Program-made: the position numbers and the translations under genes
Origin: Desulfonatronum sp. SC1
GTDB taxonomy: Bacteria; Desulfobacterota; Desulfovibrionia; Desulfovibrionales; Desulfonatronaceae
Direction: 5' to 3'
Assembly: GCF_003046795.1 (NCBI RefSeq)
Contig: NZ_PZKN01000033.1
Location: 1 to 44,279, forward strand
Length of the DNA: 44,279 nt
Shown here: one piece after another, positions 8,115 to 16,630 of the stretch
Position numbering within the stretch: position 1 is the stretch's first letter
Layout: every line of letters begins with the position of its first letter
The notes under the pieces: generated by a model
The model's input: only the letters and a program-made list of their open reading frames with translations
Told to the model about the DNA's origin: nothing
The model's database searches: none

Positions 8115-8227
8115 TCAGCCTCTCTTCTCAATGCGAGCCGCTTCCTCAGAGATCCGGTCACGGGGGCCAATGGCAATGATCTGGATTACTCTCTTTTCAG
8201 CCGGATTGTCTTGAACTGTGATTGAAT
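8115..8227 (-). pseudogene. C-terminal relic of a RelE/ParE-type toxin
   Basis: The minus strand reads HSITVQDNPAEKRVIQIIAI and then GPRDRISEEAARIEKRG and a stop. This fits the last third of RelE/ParE mRNA interferases (IYxV.D.....VxVxxIGxR...YEEA). There is no N-terminal part: the frame closes just upstream with TGA, and no antitoxin gene is nearby. It is therefore a fragment, not a working module. The flanking bases 7775-8114 contain nothing I recognise. Confidence 0.55.
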
Positions 8228-8295
8228 GATCTCATGAGGGCTGTGCTGGATTGTTTACATATTTTAGGGGCGGACACTTGCGGTCGCCTTGGGCA

Positions 8296-8316
8296 GGGCA
8301 GGCGTGAGGCCTGCCC
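8296..8316. repeat. Short palindromic intergenic repeat
   Basis: GGGCAGGC, a 5-base loop and GCCTGCCC form a perfect 8-bp stem. It lies in a gene-free stretch (8228-8476) that looks like dispersed repetitive sequence. No promoter-like or terminator-like T-run adjoins it. Confidence 0.5.
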
Positions 8317-8476
8317 CTACAATGTACCTTTGGCCACGCGTTCATCCGGACATTTGGCGGGAAAGGGTTGTAGTATGCCGCCGTCGGCAACACGAGGGTT
8401 GTGCGCCACCATAGATCCGTACCCAGCATGTCTTCAAAGCAGAAATGGAGGGATACGGGCACATGAATAATGCCAC

Positions 8477-9574
8477 TTACCGCGATGACGTCTTCCTGGC
8501 CCGGCCCAGGGCGTCCGCGGCGAGGAGGGCGTGGAGGACGTTTTCGGGGGTGATTTCCCCGGCTTCATGGTGGATGCATTCCTCGGGCGCGCAGGCCTTT
8601 TGCGCCACCAGCGTCAACCTGGCCCGATCGACGTTCGCGAGGTCGAGGTCGGCCAGGGTGGTGGGCAGGCCGACGGCTTCGCAGAAGCCGTAGACCGTGT
8701 CCATGACGGCGGGTGGCGCGTCGCTGAGCTGCAGCCCGGCCAGGACGCCGAAGGCGACCTTTTCGCCGTGAAAGAATGCGTGGGTTTCTTCCAGCGCGGT
8801 CAGGCCGTTGTGGATGGAGTGGGCCGCGGCCAGACCGCCGCTTTCAAAGCCGATGCCGCTGAGCAGGGTGTTGGCTTCCACGATGCGCGAAAAGGCCGGG
8901 GTGACGGCCTGGTTCTCGCAGGCGATTTTCGCGGCCAGACCGTATTCCAAGAGGATGTCGTAGCACAGCCTGGCGACATGCAGCCCCACGGTGGTGCTCA
9001 GCCCGCCGCAGGCGTTGGCGGACTGGGTGCGGCGGCAGGAGTCGGCCTCGAACCAGGTGGCCAGGGCGTCGCCCATCCCGGACACCAGGAAGCGGACCGG
9101 GGCCTGGACAATGACGGTCTCGTCCACGATCACCGCGGCCGGGTTCATCTTCTGGTAACAGACGGACTCGAACACATTGTCGTCGGAGTAGATCACCGCG
9201 CATCCGCTGCACGGCGCGTCCGTGGAGGCGATGGTCGGGGCGACCACCACCGGAACCCCGGCCCGGTCCGCCGCGATCTTGGCCGTGTCGATGGTCTTGC
9301 CTCCACCCACGGCGGCCACCACGTCCACGTTCACCTGTTGGATGATCTCCGAGACGCGGGTCAGCTCCCTCTCGCTGCATTCGCCGCCAAAGGTTTCGAT
9401 GATGTTGGAGTTGGATGACGCATCAAGGCCGCGGGCCGGAAGGATATTGGCCCGGGACGTGGGCGAAGCCAGGATCAGCCCCCGCCGCCCCAGGCCCTCC
9501 ATCACCGCGGGCAGCTCAACCAGAGCGCCTTGGCCCTGGATGTACTTGCCTGGAAACAAAGCTTTCTTGAACAT
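8477..9574 (-). CDS. gldA: Glycerol dehydrogenase (iron-containing alcohol dehydrogenase family)
   Basis: A 365-residue protein, the normal length for GldA. It has the NAD-binding GGGKTIDTAK at residues 90-99, the family signature PTIASTDAPCSGCAVIY, and the metal ligands Asp169 (GMGDA), His252 (AAHSIHNGL) and His269 (FFHGEK). It should oxidise glycerol to dihydroxyacetone with NAD, using a bound divalent metal, in the cytoplasm. The start at 9574 has GGGAGA upstream; an extension to 9637 would overlap the preceding gene without a better site. A GNAT gene ends 46 bases upstream and is probably in the same operon. Other polyol dehydrogenases of the family remain possible. Confidence 0.88.
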   Translation of the reverse strand: MFKKALFPGKYIQGQGALVELPAVMEGLGRRGLILASPTSRANILPARGLDASSNSNIIETFGGECSERELTRVSEIIQQVNVDVVAAVGGGKTIDTAKIAADRAGVPVVVAPTIASTDAPCSGCAVIYSDDNVFESVCYQKMNPAAVIVDETVIVQAPVRFLVSGMGDALATWFEADSCRRTQSANACGGLSTTVGLHVARLCYDILLEYGLAAKIACENQAVTPAFSRIVEANTLLSGIGFESGGLAAAHSIHNGLTALEETHAFFHGEKVAFGVLAGLQLSDAPPAVMDTVYGFCEAVGLPTTLADLDLANVDRARLTLVAQKACAPEECIHHEAGEITPENVLHALLAADALGRARKTSSR

Positions 9575-9620
9575 GGTTTTTATCTCCCTGTCTTGGTCAG
9601 CAACAATTGCTGGCGGATAA

Positions 9621-10457
9621 TCATATGTTCGCGTCAATCTGAGGCTCAGGCGACCACAGATATTGACTCATGGTGCAGTATTCCTGGAATCCCAGTTGCC
9701 GATACACATTGAGCCCCATCTTGGACGTATGCAGAATTCCGACCCGGTATCCCGCGGTCAGGGCGTCGCGCAAGAGGGCCAGGGTGATCAGCGTGCCAAT
9801 GCCTTGCCGTCGCGCTTGCGGGACAGTGACGACATTGTATACGCCGGCCACGCCTGCCCCCAAATACACCGAACCCGCGGCAACGGGTTCGCCATGCAGC
9901 CGACCGAGATAGTGGTGGAGCGGCAGTTGTTCTTGAAAACTGATCCGCTCGAAGAGATCCATCAGGGCTTGCACCGCGAAACCGGGCATGCCAAAGCCCA
10001 CGGCAAACGGGTGACGCCACTGGTTCAGTGCTTCAACATTGTTGACTTTCTCAAGAGTAAAGCCGGGCGGGACCGGAATGTCCGATTGCAGGAGCCGCAA
10101 GTCCATCGCCATGCCGGGCACGTCCTCCTGGCGCTGGAAACCATGGGCTTCCAGAAACACCCCTAGATCAGCGGGTCGCGTGGCCGGCCCGGTCCACCAC
10201 AGCATGGGCACGTTCCTGGCCTTGCAGCGGGTCATGGCTGCTTCAATAGCGCCGTCCACGGCTTCGGGAGCCAGATTCGCACGGAGGATGCTGTTGCATA
10301 TCGGAAAAGGGACATTGGTCAACGACCAGAGCAGGTCGGGGCCATCATGCACTTCAGCCTGGGGCAACAGGCCGAACAGCGGCAGAAAGTCAAACAGGTT
10401 CTTCTCGATGCCGTTCACGAGGGCAGGTGGGGATACGTCTTGCAAAGTGTCGCTCAT
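9621..10457 (-). CDS. GNAT-family N-acetyltransferase
   Basis: A 278-residue protein with a C-terminal GNAT domain. Visible elements are VAAGSVYLGAGVAGVYNVVT (beta4 region), VPQARRQGIGTLITLALL (the acetyl-CoA-binding Q/RxxGxG/A loop, with RRQGIG) and LNVYRQLGFQEY near the end. The N-terminal half (about 130 residues) includes a second degenerate GNAT-like half with GVFLEAHGFQRQ, so it may be a two-lobed member. The substrate is unknown. GAGAGGAAAA precedes the ATG at 10457. It is followed closely by gldA. Confidence 0.82.
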   Translation of the reverse strand: MSDTLQDVSPPALVNGIEKNLFDFLPLFGLLPQAEVHDGPDLLWSLTNVPFPICNSILRANLAPEAVDGAIEAAMTRCKARNVPMLWWTGPATRPADLGVFLEAHGFQRQEDVPGMAMDLRLLQSDIPVPPGFTLEKVNNVEALNQWRHPFAVGFGMPGFAVQALMDLFERISFQEQLPLHHYLGRLHGEPVAAGSVYLGAGVAGVYNVVTVPQARRQGIGTLITLALLRDALTAGYRVGILHTSKMGLNVYRQLGFQEYCTMSQYLWSPEPQIDANI

Positions 10458-10627
10458 CTCGTTTTCCTCTCAACTTGGCCTGTTTTAATAAGGGTTCTCG
10501 ACATAGGGTGCGATACTCAGTCACAAAATGACAGCACCCCCGGCAAAACCGGGCAGTATCCAATTGAATTATACTGGATAGATACCACCATCATACCTTT
10601 TAACCTGCCTCCCTTGCAATGTATTCC

Positions 10628-12361
10628 TCAGTGTTCGAAAACCATCCGCACCCGATGCGTGTCCCCGGTGGTTTCCAGGCGTACCGTGTCCGCGTACTGA
10701 CTGATCAGATAGCCGGAGAGCCTGGCAAAGGCTTGGTCGTCCTTGAGAAGTTGCTCGGGGCTGGGCCGGTGGTGGCTCAGGATGACCGGCTCTCCCTGAT
10801 ACGTCATGTCAACTTGGACCTGAAACTCGTCAAAGTACGCCTCCAAGAGCAGTTCTTCGCCCCGGGACAGTCCTTGTCCAGCCAGGGACTCGTGCAGCTC
10901 CGCGGCCGCGGCCGCGGCTTTGCGGATCACCTCGGGCCGGGCTCCCCACTTGCCGCCCAGGTCCAGAAAAAAGTCGTTGATTATTCGCCCCGAGGCCGTG
11001 GCTGCGCTCAGGAGCAACTCGGCCCGCTCGCCGATGCCGATGCGGAACAGCAGGTTCAAGAGCACCCCGGTCACCGCGGTCAGGGCGATGGACGAGCCGA
11101 AGATGGGTTTGAAGTGATCGGGCAAAGGGGCGTAGATCTCCGGGGCGACAAGTACGCTCATGCCCATGATCAGGGAAATGCCGACCACAAAGGTCTTCCT
11201 GGGATCGATCATTCGGGTCATGACGATGGACCACCCGGTGACGATCATGAAGCAGGCTGCGTAGACGATGATCGCGCCGATCACCGGAACGGGCATGTGG
11301 CTCAAAACATAGGCAGGCTGGGGCAAGAAGGCCAAGGCGATGAAAAAGATGCCCGTGGCGTAGCCGATGTAGCGGCTGGTGGCCCCGGTGGCGTACGACA
11401 TCCCGATGTTGGAGGAGGATGCGGCCAGCCCGGTGCCGCCCAACAGTCCGGCCGCGGCTGTTCCCAGCCCCTCCGCATTGATTCCGCGTTGCACGGACTG
11501 GATGTCCACCCGCTTCCAGTCCAGGTCGTTGATTTTTTGGCAGGTGATCACGTCTCCGGTCAGCTTCAGGGATGAGCAGATGGCGGCGATGAGAAAGGGC
11601 AGGATGAACGCGGGATCAAAAGCCAGCCCCGGATGCACGATCTGAGGCAGGGCCACCAGGGGCAGCTCGCTCAGCCGGTCGCGCATCCCGACGGGCAGTA
11701 CCCCCAGGGCATAGGCCGAGCCAAAGCCGAAGACCACGCCCAAAAGGATGGCGTAGAGCTTGAAGCCCCGTTTACCCCAGACCGTGAACCCAACAATGGT
11801 CGCCAGGGTGCCCAGGCCCACCAGGACCTCCTTCAACTCGACCACCGTATCCTCCCGGCCCAGGCCGAACAGGGACTTGACGGCGTACGGAGCCAGTGCC
11901 AGACCGACCATGGCCACCACCAGCCCGGCCACCTCCGGGGGAAACAGGGTGCGCAGCCTGCCGACAACGCGGGCCAACAGGGTCTGCATGACCCCGGCGG
12001 CGACGGTCATGCCGCAGACCAGGGCCAGGCCACCGGCTTGGGCCGCGCTGATGGAGGCCTGAAAATAGATGAAGGAGCTGGTGTGCAGGCAAAAATAACC
12101 CGAGCCGAGCCCCCATTTTCTGGTGGCCTGCAGGATGCTGGCCAAGCCTCCGGCGATCAGGCCCACGCTGACCAGGGACCGGGTTTGGGCCGCGTCCGCG
12201 CCCAGGGCCTGGGCGAAAAACACGGTGGCCATCAGGCTGGAGATCAGCAGCGCACCGTGCTGCACGCCGAGAATCGCCAAGGTCCAGACCGAGGGGCGGT
12301 CGTTGACCCCGTACAGCAGGTTCGGCGGGGTCCGTGGAGCATCTCCATGGACCGTCTTCAT
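10628..12361 (-). CDS. NCS2 xanthine/uracil-type permease with extra C-terminal domain, copy 2
   Basis: A 577-residue inner-membrane protein. Residues up to about 445 are a Xan_ur_permease/NCS2 transporter with about 14 hydrophobic segments, including LALVCGMTVAAGVMQTLLAR, GDVITCQKIND and LGGTGLAASSSNIGM. After the membrane part comes a soluble domain of about 130 residues (GGKWGARPEVIRKAA to DTHRVRMVFEH) that normal NCS2 permeases lack and that its neighbour shares. The ATG at 12361 follows AAGGA; longer starts at 12379 and 12481 lack good spacing. It should import a purine or pyrimidine base by ion symport. It is a tandem paralogue of the upstream permease but clearly diverged from it, suggesting different substrates. 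Confidence 0.86.
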   Translation of the reverse strand: MKTVHGDAPRTPPNLLYGVNDRPSVWTLAILGVQHGALLISSLMATVFFAQALGADAAQTRSLVSVGLIAGGLASILQATRKWGLGSGYFCLHTSSFIYFQASISAAQAGGLALVCGMTVAAGVMQTLLARVVGRLRTLFPPEVAGLVVAMVGLALAPYAVKSLFGLGREDTVVELKEVLVGLGTLATIVGFTVWGKRGFKLYAILLGVVFGFGSAYALGVLPVGMRDRLSELPLVALPQIVHPGLAFDPAFILPFLIAAICSSLKLTGDVITCQKINDLDWKRVDIQSVQRGINAEGLGTAAAGLLGGTGLAASSSNIGMSYATGATSRYIGYATGIFFIALAFLPQPAYVLSHMPVPVIGAIIVYAACFMIVTGWSIVMTRMIDPRKTFVVGISLIMGMSVLVAPEIYAPLPDHFKPIFGSSIALTAVTGVLLNLLFRIGIGERAELLLSAATASGRIINDFFLDLGGKWGARPEVIRKAAAAAAELHESLAGQGLSRGEELLLEAYFDEFQVQVDMTYQGEPVILSHHRPSPEQLLKDDQAFARLSGYLISQYADTVRLETTGDTHRVRMVFEH

Positions 12362-12449
12362 TGAAGCATCCTTGGGCATCCCTCTTTTTCTCAACACATT
12401 ATCACTACAACGACATTTTGATGCACCAATTGACACCGCCGATGTTTTA

Positions 12450-12532
12450 ACCACGGGGATCACGGAGGGCACGGGGAACATATTCCATTAAACCAAAACT
12501 CTTTTCCCTGTGTTCCCCGTGTGCCCCGTGGT
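12450..12532. repeat. Inverted repeat between the two permease genes
   Basis: The left arm begins ACCACGGGG and ends CACGGGGAACA; the right arm is TGTTCCCCGTG then TGCCCCGTGGT. The arms pair almost completely with a loop of about 30 bases. It resembles dispersed intergenic repeats of Desulfobacterota. It could attenuate or stabilise a transcript spanning both permease genes; no clear T-tract follows on the minus strand. Confidence 0.6.
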
Positions 12533-12581
12533 AAATAAAACCTGGCCAGACGATGAAAATGGAAGTGTCGCTGTAGTGTTG

Positions 12582-14318
12582 TTAATCCCTGAATTTCAAC
12601 GTCACCGTGCATTTGCCGTTCTTGCGCCCAACCTGGACCTCGTCCGCCAGATGATTCACCAGAAAGCCCGCCATGGCCTGTCCACCTTCGCTACCATTCA
12701 GCAACTCTTCAGGGTCGGGCCGCTTCCGCGGTATTGTCAGCGGGCGTCCGGTATAAATCACGTCTATCTGGCAAAGATACTCATCAAATACGGCTCTGAG
12801 TTCCACAACTGGCTTCTCGCCCTTCGAGTCCATGAGATCGTAAGCGTAAATTGCTTCAAGAAGTTCATGCGCGGCATGATTGAGACGACGGACAACCTCT
12901 GTCCTGGCTCCCCATTGGTGCCCAAGACTCCAAAGCAGCTGGTTCAGTTTTTCCTGCCAGGCCTCATCCATGACAATATATTTGCTCACTGTTGTGTGGA
13001 TGTTCAGGCGGAAAAGCGCATTGAGTCCGATGGCTACCAGCAAGGCTGCCGCAACGGTGGTGGATAGGGGCGAAAACAGCAGGCTTTGCTGATCTTCATG
13101 TCCCATGTGCAGCAGGTCGTGGCCTATGCCGACGATGAGCGCAAGGCCTATTGTGATGACTTTGCGCGAGTCAAGAAGGCGTGACGTGATGATCTTGATG
13201 CCGCCCACAATGATGAAGGAGGCCACAAACATCAGTACCGCGCCGATTACAGGCATTGCCAGGGAAATCCAGAACGCCGCGAAGGGAGGGAAAAAAGCCA
13301 GGGCGATGAACAGCCCTCCCAGCACGTAGGCCACGATGCGGCTGGTAACGCCGCTGGCCTGCGCAAGACCGACGGCTCCGCCGCTGGCGGTCTGGGCCAT
13401 TCCGTTGATCATGGAGCCGAGAGCGTTTGTCATGCCCTCGGCCAGAAGACCTCTTTTGATCCCCTCCATGTCCGGTCGCTTCCAAGAAGAGTCGTTGGCC
13501 CTCTGGGCAACGGTTAGAACGCCGAAGCAGTTGAAGGAAAGAGCCAGCCCGAGCAGTGCGAAATGAGGCACCATCTCCCATGCAAGCGACCAGCCGAATT
13601 GGCCCACCGGAGGCAATGCGAAAAGGGGAACCTGGCGGATATCCTTGATAAGCGATGCATCGACAACGCCCTGCCAAACGGCGAACATCTGCCCGACGAG
13701 CAGGCCGCCAAAAACCGCGAAGGCTCTGATTTTCCCACGGCCCCATACGTTGATGGTCACGATAACCGCGAGGGTGAGGACCCCGGTCGCCAGTGCGCGG
13801 GTTTCGCCATGAAAAGGGGTGTCAATGGCCAGGAAAGCCCTCATGCCGATGAGGCCGAGGCCAAGGCCGAGCATCAGAACGATGAGCCCGGCAATCTCAA
13901 CGGGAAACAGGGGGCGCAGCCTGGTGATGAGCCGTGAAGCGACCATCTGGACCAGGGCGGCAATGGTCATCATGCCGAAAGCCAAGCCAAGCCCCCCCAT
14001 CTTGACGGCGGCGAGGGATGCCGGAAAGGCAATGGCGGATGTATGCATGGGACTGAACAGTCCGACCCCGACTCCGCCTCGGTTCAGGGCCTGCAAAATA
14101 ACGCCGCAACCGGCGGCCACCATGGTCAGGGCAACCAGCCCGGCGGCACCGGCGGCGTCAAGTCCGGCCTGTCGGGCCAGGAGCACCGGCAAGGTCATTA
14201 TGGACCCCAGAAACGCCAACTGCTGGAGCGCAACCATAATGGTCATGCCCAGGGGCGGGCGCTCATCAACCCAGTATGTAATTCCATCAGGCCTGAACGG
14301 GCCTTGCTTTTGGCTCAT
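12582..14318 (-). CDS. NCS2 xanthine/uracil-type permease with extra C-terminal domain, copy 1
   Basis: A 578-residue membrane protein of the same architecture as the gene downstream: NCS2 core (PLGMTIMVALQQLAFLGSIM near the N-terminus, SFNCFGVLTVAQRAN and GMAQTASGGAVGLAQASGVT in the middle), then a soluble C-terminal domain (GHQWGARTEVVRRLNH to KCTVTLKFRD). That domain has an FDEYLCQIDVIYTGRPL segment matching FDEFQVQVDMTYQGEP in the other copy, and RPDPEELL matching RPSPEQLL. Its pattern resembles a degenerate histidine-kinase-type ATPase of the RsbW class, but the ATP-binding boxes are not evident. The start at 14318 lacks a strong Shine-Dalgarno sequence. Probable base importer; substrate unknown. 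Confidence 0.86.
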   Translation of the reverse strand: MSQKQGPFRPDGITYWVDERPPLGMTIMVALQQLAFLGSIMTLPVLLARQAGLDAAGAAGLVALTMVAAGCGVILQALNRGGVGVGLFSPMHTSAIAFPASLAAVKMGGLGLAFGMMTIAALVQMVASRLITRLRPLFPVEIAGLIVLMLGLGLGLIGMRAFLAIDTPFHGETRALATGVLTLAVIVTINVWGRGKIRAFAVFGGLLVGQMFAVWQGVVDASLIKDIRQVPLFALPPVGQFGWSLAWEMVPHFALLGLALSFNCFGVLTVAQRANDSSWKRPDMEGIKRGLLAEGMTNALGSMINGMAQTASGGAVGLAQASGVTSRIVAYVLGGLFIALAFFPPFAAFWISLAMPVIGAVLMFVASFIIVGGIKIITSRLLDSRKVITIGLALIVGIGHDLLHMGHEDQQSLLFSPLSTTVAAALLVAIGLNALFRLNIHTTVSKYIVMDEAWQEKLNQLLWSLGHQWGARTEVVRRLNHAAHELLEAIYAYDLMDSKGEKPVVELRAVFDEYLCQIDVIYTGRPLTIPRKRPDPEELLNGSEGGQAMAGFLVNHLADEVQVGRKNGKCTVTLKFRD

Positions 14319-14489
14319 GGGAATCTTTGGTTCCTCGCTCTTTCACTTGGATAGGGGAGAATCGCGAACAGGATTCGCGACCCATCAATTGCCAAACCAG
14401 CGAGTCGTTTTCCAGGCCTGTCCTCAATCGTCAAGCCCTGCCAGCCCATCAGGCAGGGCATTTTTGTTCTCGAACCGCGGAAGCTCTGT

Positions 14490-14567
14490 ATCGAAATCGA
14501 AATCGAAATCGTGATCGAAATCGATTTCTGGCAACTTTCCGATTTCGATAGCGATTTCGATTTCGAT
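14490..14567. repeat. Near-perfect ATCGAAATCG inverted repeat
   Basis: The left arm consists of repeated ATCGAAATCG units (14490-14522); the right arm (14539-14567) is its complement, giving about 28 paired bases with a TG/AG interruption and a loop around ATTTCTGGCAACTTT. It lies in the 356-base gap upstream of the permease, where I see no gene. A decayed relative is at 4723-4830. Confidence 0.7.
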
Positions 14568-14674
14568 GGGTGTCGCCCTTCCCTGGGGAGTCCTCATGAG
14601 CACCCTGCAACCTACAACCCTGAAATCATTGAAATTCTGCAGAGAGCAAAAATCCCCTGAGCCCGTCAGGAAAC

Positions 14675-16630
14675 CTACCCGGACGCCCCCCGGTACAGGA
14701 CCGCCAGCAGGGTGATGTCGTCGGACTGAGGAGCGGTGCTGGAGAAGACGCGGATGGTTTCCAGGAGTTCGCCCACCAGTTCCTTGGGAGACTTCCCGCT
14801 TCTGGCACTGGTTTCCTGGAGCAGGCGGTCGTCGGAATAGAGTTCCTGGTCCGGATTAAAGGCTTCGGTCACCCCGTCGGTGTAGGCCAGCAGGACGTCA
14901 CCGGGCTGGAGTCGGATTTCCCGGGTCTGGAACGGCATGTCTTCCATGCCGCCCAGGACGAGTCCCGGAGGCAGGTCCAGCCACTGGGGCGGCTGCCCGG
15001 AGGGCAGCAGAATCGGCCGGTTGTGGCCTGCATTGGAGTAGCGCATCAGGCCGGTGCGCAGATTCAGGACCGCGCAGAACAGGGTCACGAACATGCCCGC
15101 GTCGTTGCCCAGGCACAGCTCGTTGTTCACTCGGGCCAGAACCTTGGAGGGATCGGGCTCCTGTTCGGCGATGCCTTTCATCAGTGTTTTGGTCACGGCC
15201 ATGAACAGGGCCGCGGGCACGCCCTTGTCCGAGACGTCGCCCACGGAGAAGAACAGGTGGTCCTCGTCCAAAAGGAAAAAGTCATAGAGATCTCCGCCCA
15301 CGTGCTTGGCCGAATCCAGGATCGCGTAGAGGTCCATCTCGTGACGGTCCGGGAACGGCGGAAACTGCTTGGGCAGGAAGTTCATCTGGATGTTGCGGGC
15401 GATCTTCAGCTCGCTCTCGATGCGCTCCTGGGCCTTGGTGGTTTCGGTCAGGTTGGTGATGTACTCCTTGAGCGCCACGCGCATGGCGTCCACGGAGCCG
15501 GAAAGCTGACCCACCTCGTCGTTGACCCGGGCCTTGGGCAGGGGCACGTCCAGATTGCCCTTGGCGATTTCCCTGGTCGCCCCGACCAGGGTGCGCAGCG
15601 GCTTGGTGATGCTCCGGGAAATGGCCACCACCACCAGCAGAAGGATGGAAAACCCCGCCGCGCCGATGAGCAGCACCACATGGTTCAGGGAAAGGATGTC
15701 CGCGTACAGCTCGTCCCTGGGAATCATCACCCCCACGGACCAGCCGCTGGACGGCACCGGCGCGTAATACAGCAGTGAGATCCGGCCCGTATGCACGCTG
15801 GTGAAATCCGCGAATCCCTCCCGGCCCTGAATCATATCCCGCCCGATCAGGCGCAGCTCGGGCAGGTTCATTTCCTCGGCCACGCTGAACACGCTCTGAC
15901 GCATGATCCGGTGCTGATCCGGATGGGCCACGAACCGGCCGTTGCGGCTGATCAGAAAGGCATACCCGGTGTCGTACAGGGAGACGCTGGAGATCCGTTC
16001 CACCAGGGCTTCCAGGGAGACGTCCGCGGTGACCACGCCGCGAAACTCCCGGCTGGCTTCGGTTTGCCGGTAAAACGGAGCCGAGAAGGTGGACATCAGG
16101 ACATTGCCGCCGCCTTCGTCAAAGTAGGGTTCGCTCCACACCGGTCGTTCAAGATGTCGGGGGATGCTGTACCAGTCCCAGTCAAAATACTGGTAAGACT
16201 CTCCACCCAGGCTGGTGAGCACCAACTCGCCGAACTCGTCCCGATACGCATAAGGGGCGAAATACCGTTCGTCCGGGTCCATGGCGTGGGGCTCAAAGGC
16301 CGCCGTGGTCCCGAAGATATCCGGGTTGGCCTCCATGGCGTCCCGAAGCATGGCCAGCAGTTCGGTTTCCGTGAACTGGCCGTGTTCCAGGCGCAGGGAC
16401 AGAAAGCGGGGCATGCGCTCCACCCCGCTGAGCGTGGTTTCCAGTTGGTGCACCAGGGAGCGGGTCAGGTTGGCGGCGTTCTCCTGGACGTTCTTCAGCA
16501 CCAGTTGTTTGGAATAATTGTAGTTGTAGCCAAAGGCGACCAGGAAAATCAGGGTCGTGCTGGTCAGGATGAACAGGGCCAGGCGAAAGGACAGGCGCTG
16601 TTTTCTACTCGGCGGAGAAACGCGGGTCAT
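14675..16630 (-). CDS. Membrane sensor phosphatase: dCache, HAMP, SpoIIE-type PP2C
   Basis: A 651-residue protein. A membrane segment at about residues 15-35 is followed by a periplasmic dCache-like sensor (GYAFLISRNGRFVAHP is characteristic), a second membrane segment (LLIGAAGFSILLLVVVAISR), a HAMP linker (ITKPLRTLVGATREIAKGNL), a short coiled coil and a SpoIIE/RsbU-type PP2C domain. The phosphatase metal sites are visible as HVGGDLYDFF, VGDVSDKGVPAALFM, YTDGVTEAF and SDDITLLAV. It should sense a small ligand outside and dephosphorylate a cytoplasmic anti-anti-sigma-type protein. Its start overlaps the 3' end of the binding-protein gene by 26 bases, suggesting coupled translation and a shared signal. 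No cognate RsbW or RsbV gene is in the window. Confidence 0.9.
   Translation of the reverse strand: MTRVSPPSRKQRLSFRLALFILTSTTLIFLVAFGYNYNYSKQLVLKNVQENAANLTRSLVHQLETTLSGVERMPRFLSLRLEHGQFTETELLAMLRDAMEANPDIFGTTAAFEPHAMDPDERYFAPYAYRDEFGELVLTSLGGESYQYFDWDWYSIPRHLERPVWSEPYFDEGGGNVLMSTFSAPFYRQTEASREFRGVVTADVSLEALVERISSVSLYDTGYAFLISRNGRFVAHPDQHRIMRQSVFSVAEEMNLPELRLIGRDMIQGREGFADFTSVHTGRISLLYYAPVPSSGWSVGVMIPRDELYADILSLNHVVLLIGAAGFSILLLVVVAISRSITKPLRTLVGATREIAKGNLDVPLPKARVNDEVGQLSGSVDAMRVALKEYITNLTETTKAQERIESELKIARNIQMNFLPKQFPPFPDRHEMDLYAILDSAKHVGGDLYDFFLLDEDHLFFSVGDVSDKGVPAALFMAVTKTLMKGIAEQEPDPSKVLARVNNELCLGNDAGMFVTLFCAVLNLRTGLMRYSNAGHNRPILLPSGQPPQWLDLPPGLVLGGMEDMPFQTREIRLQPGDVLLAYTDGVTEAFNPDQELYSDDRLLQETSARSGKSPKELVGELLETIRVFSSTAPQSDDITLLAVLYRGASG

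Noticed and set aside
7954-8214. Plus-strand 86-codon frame
   Set aside because: No Shine-Dalgarno site or family; part of it is antisense to the toxin relic.
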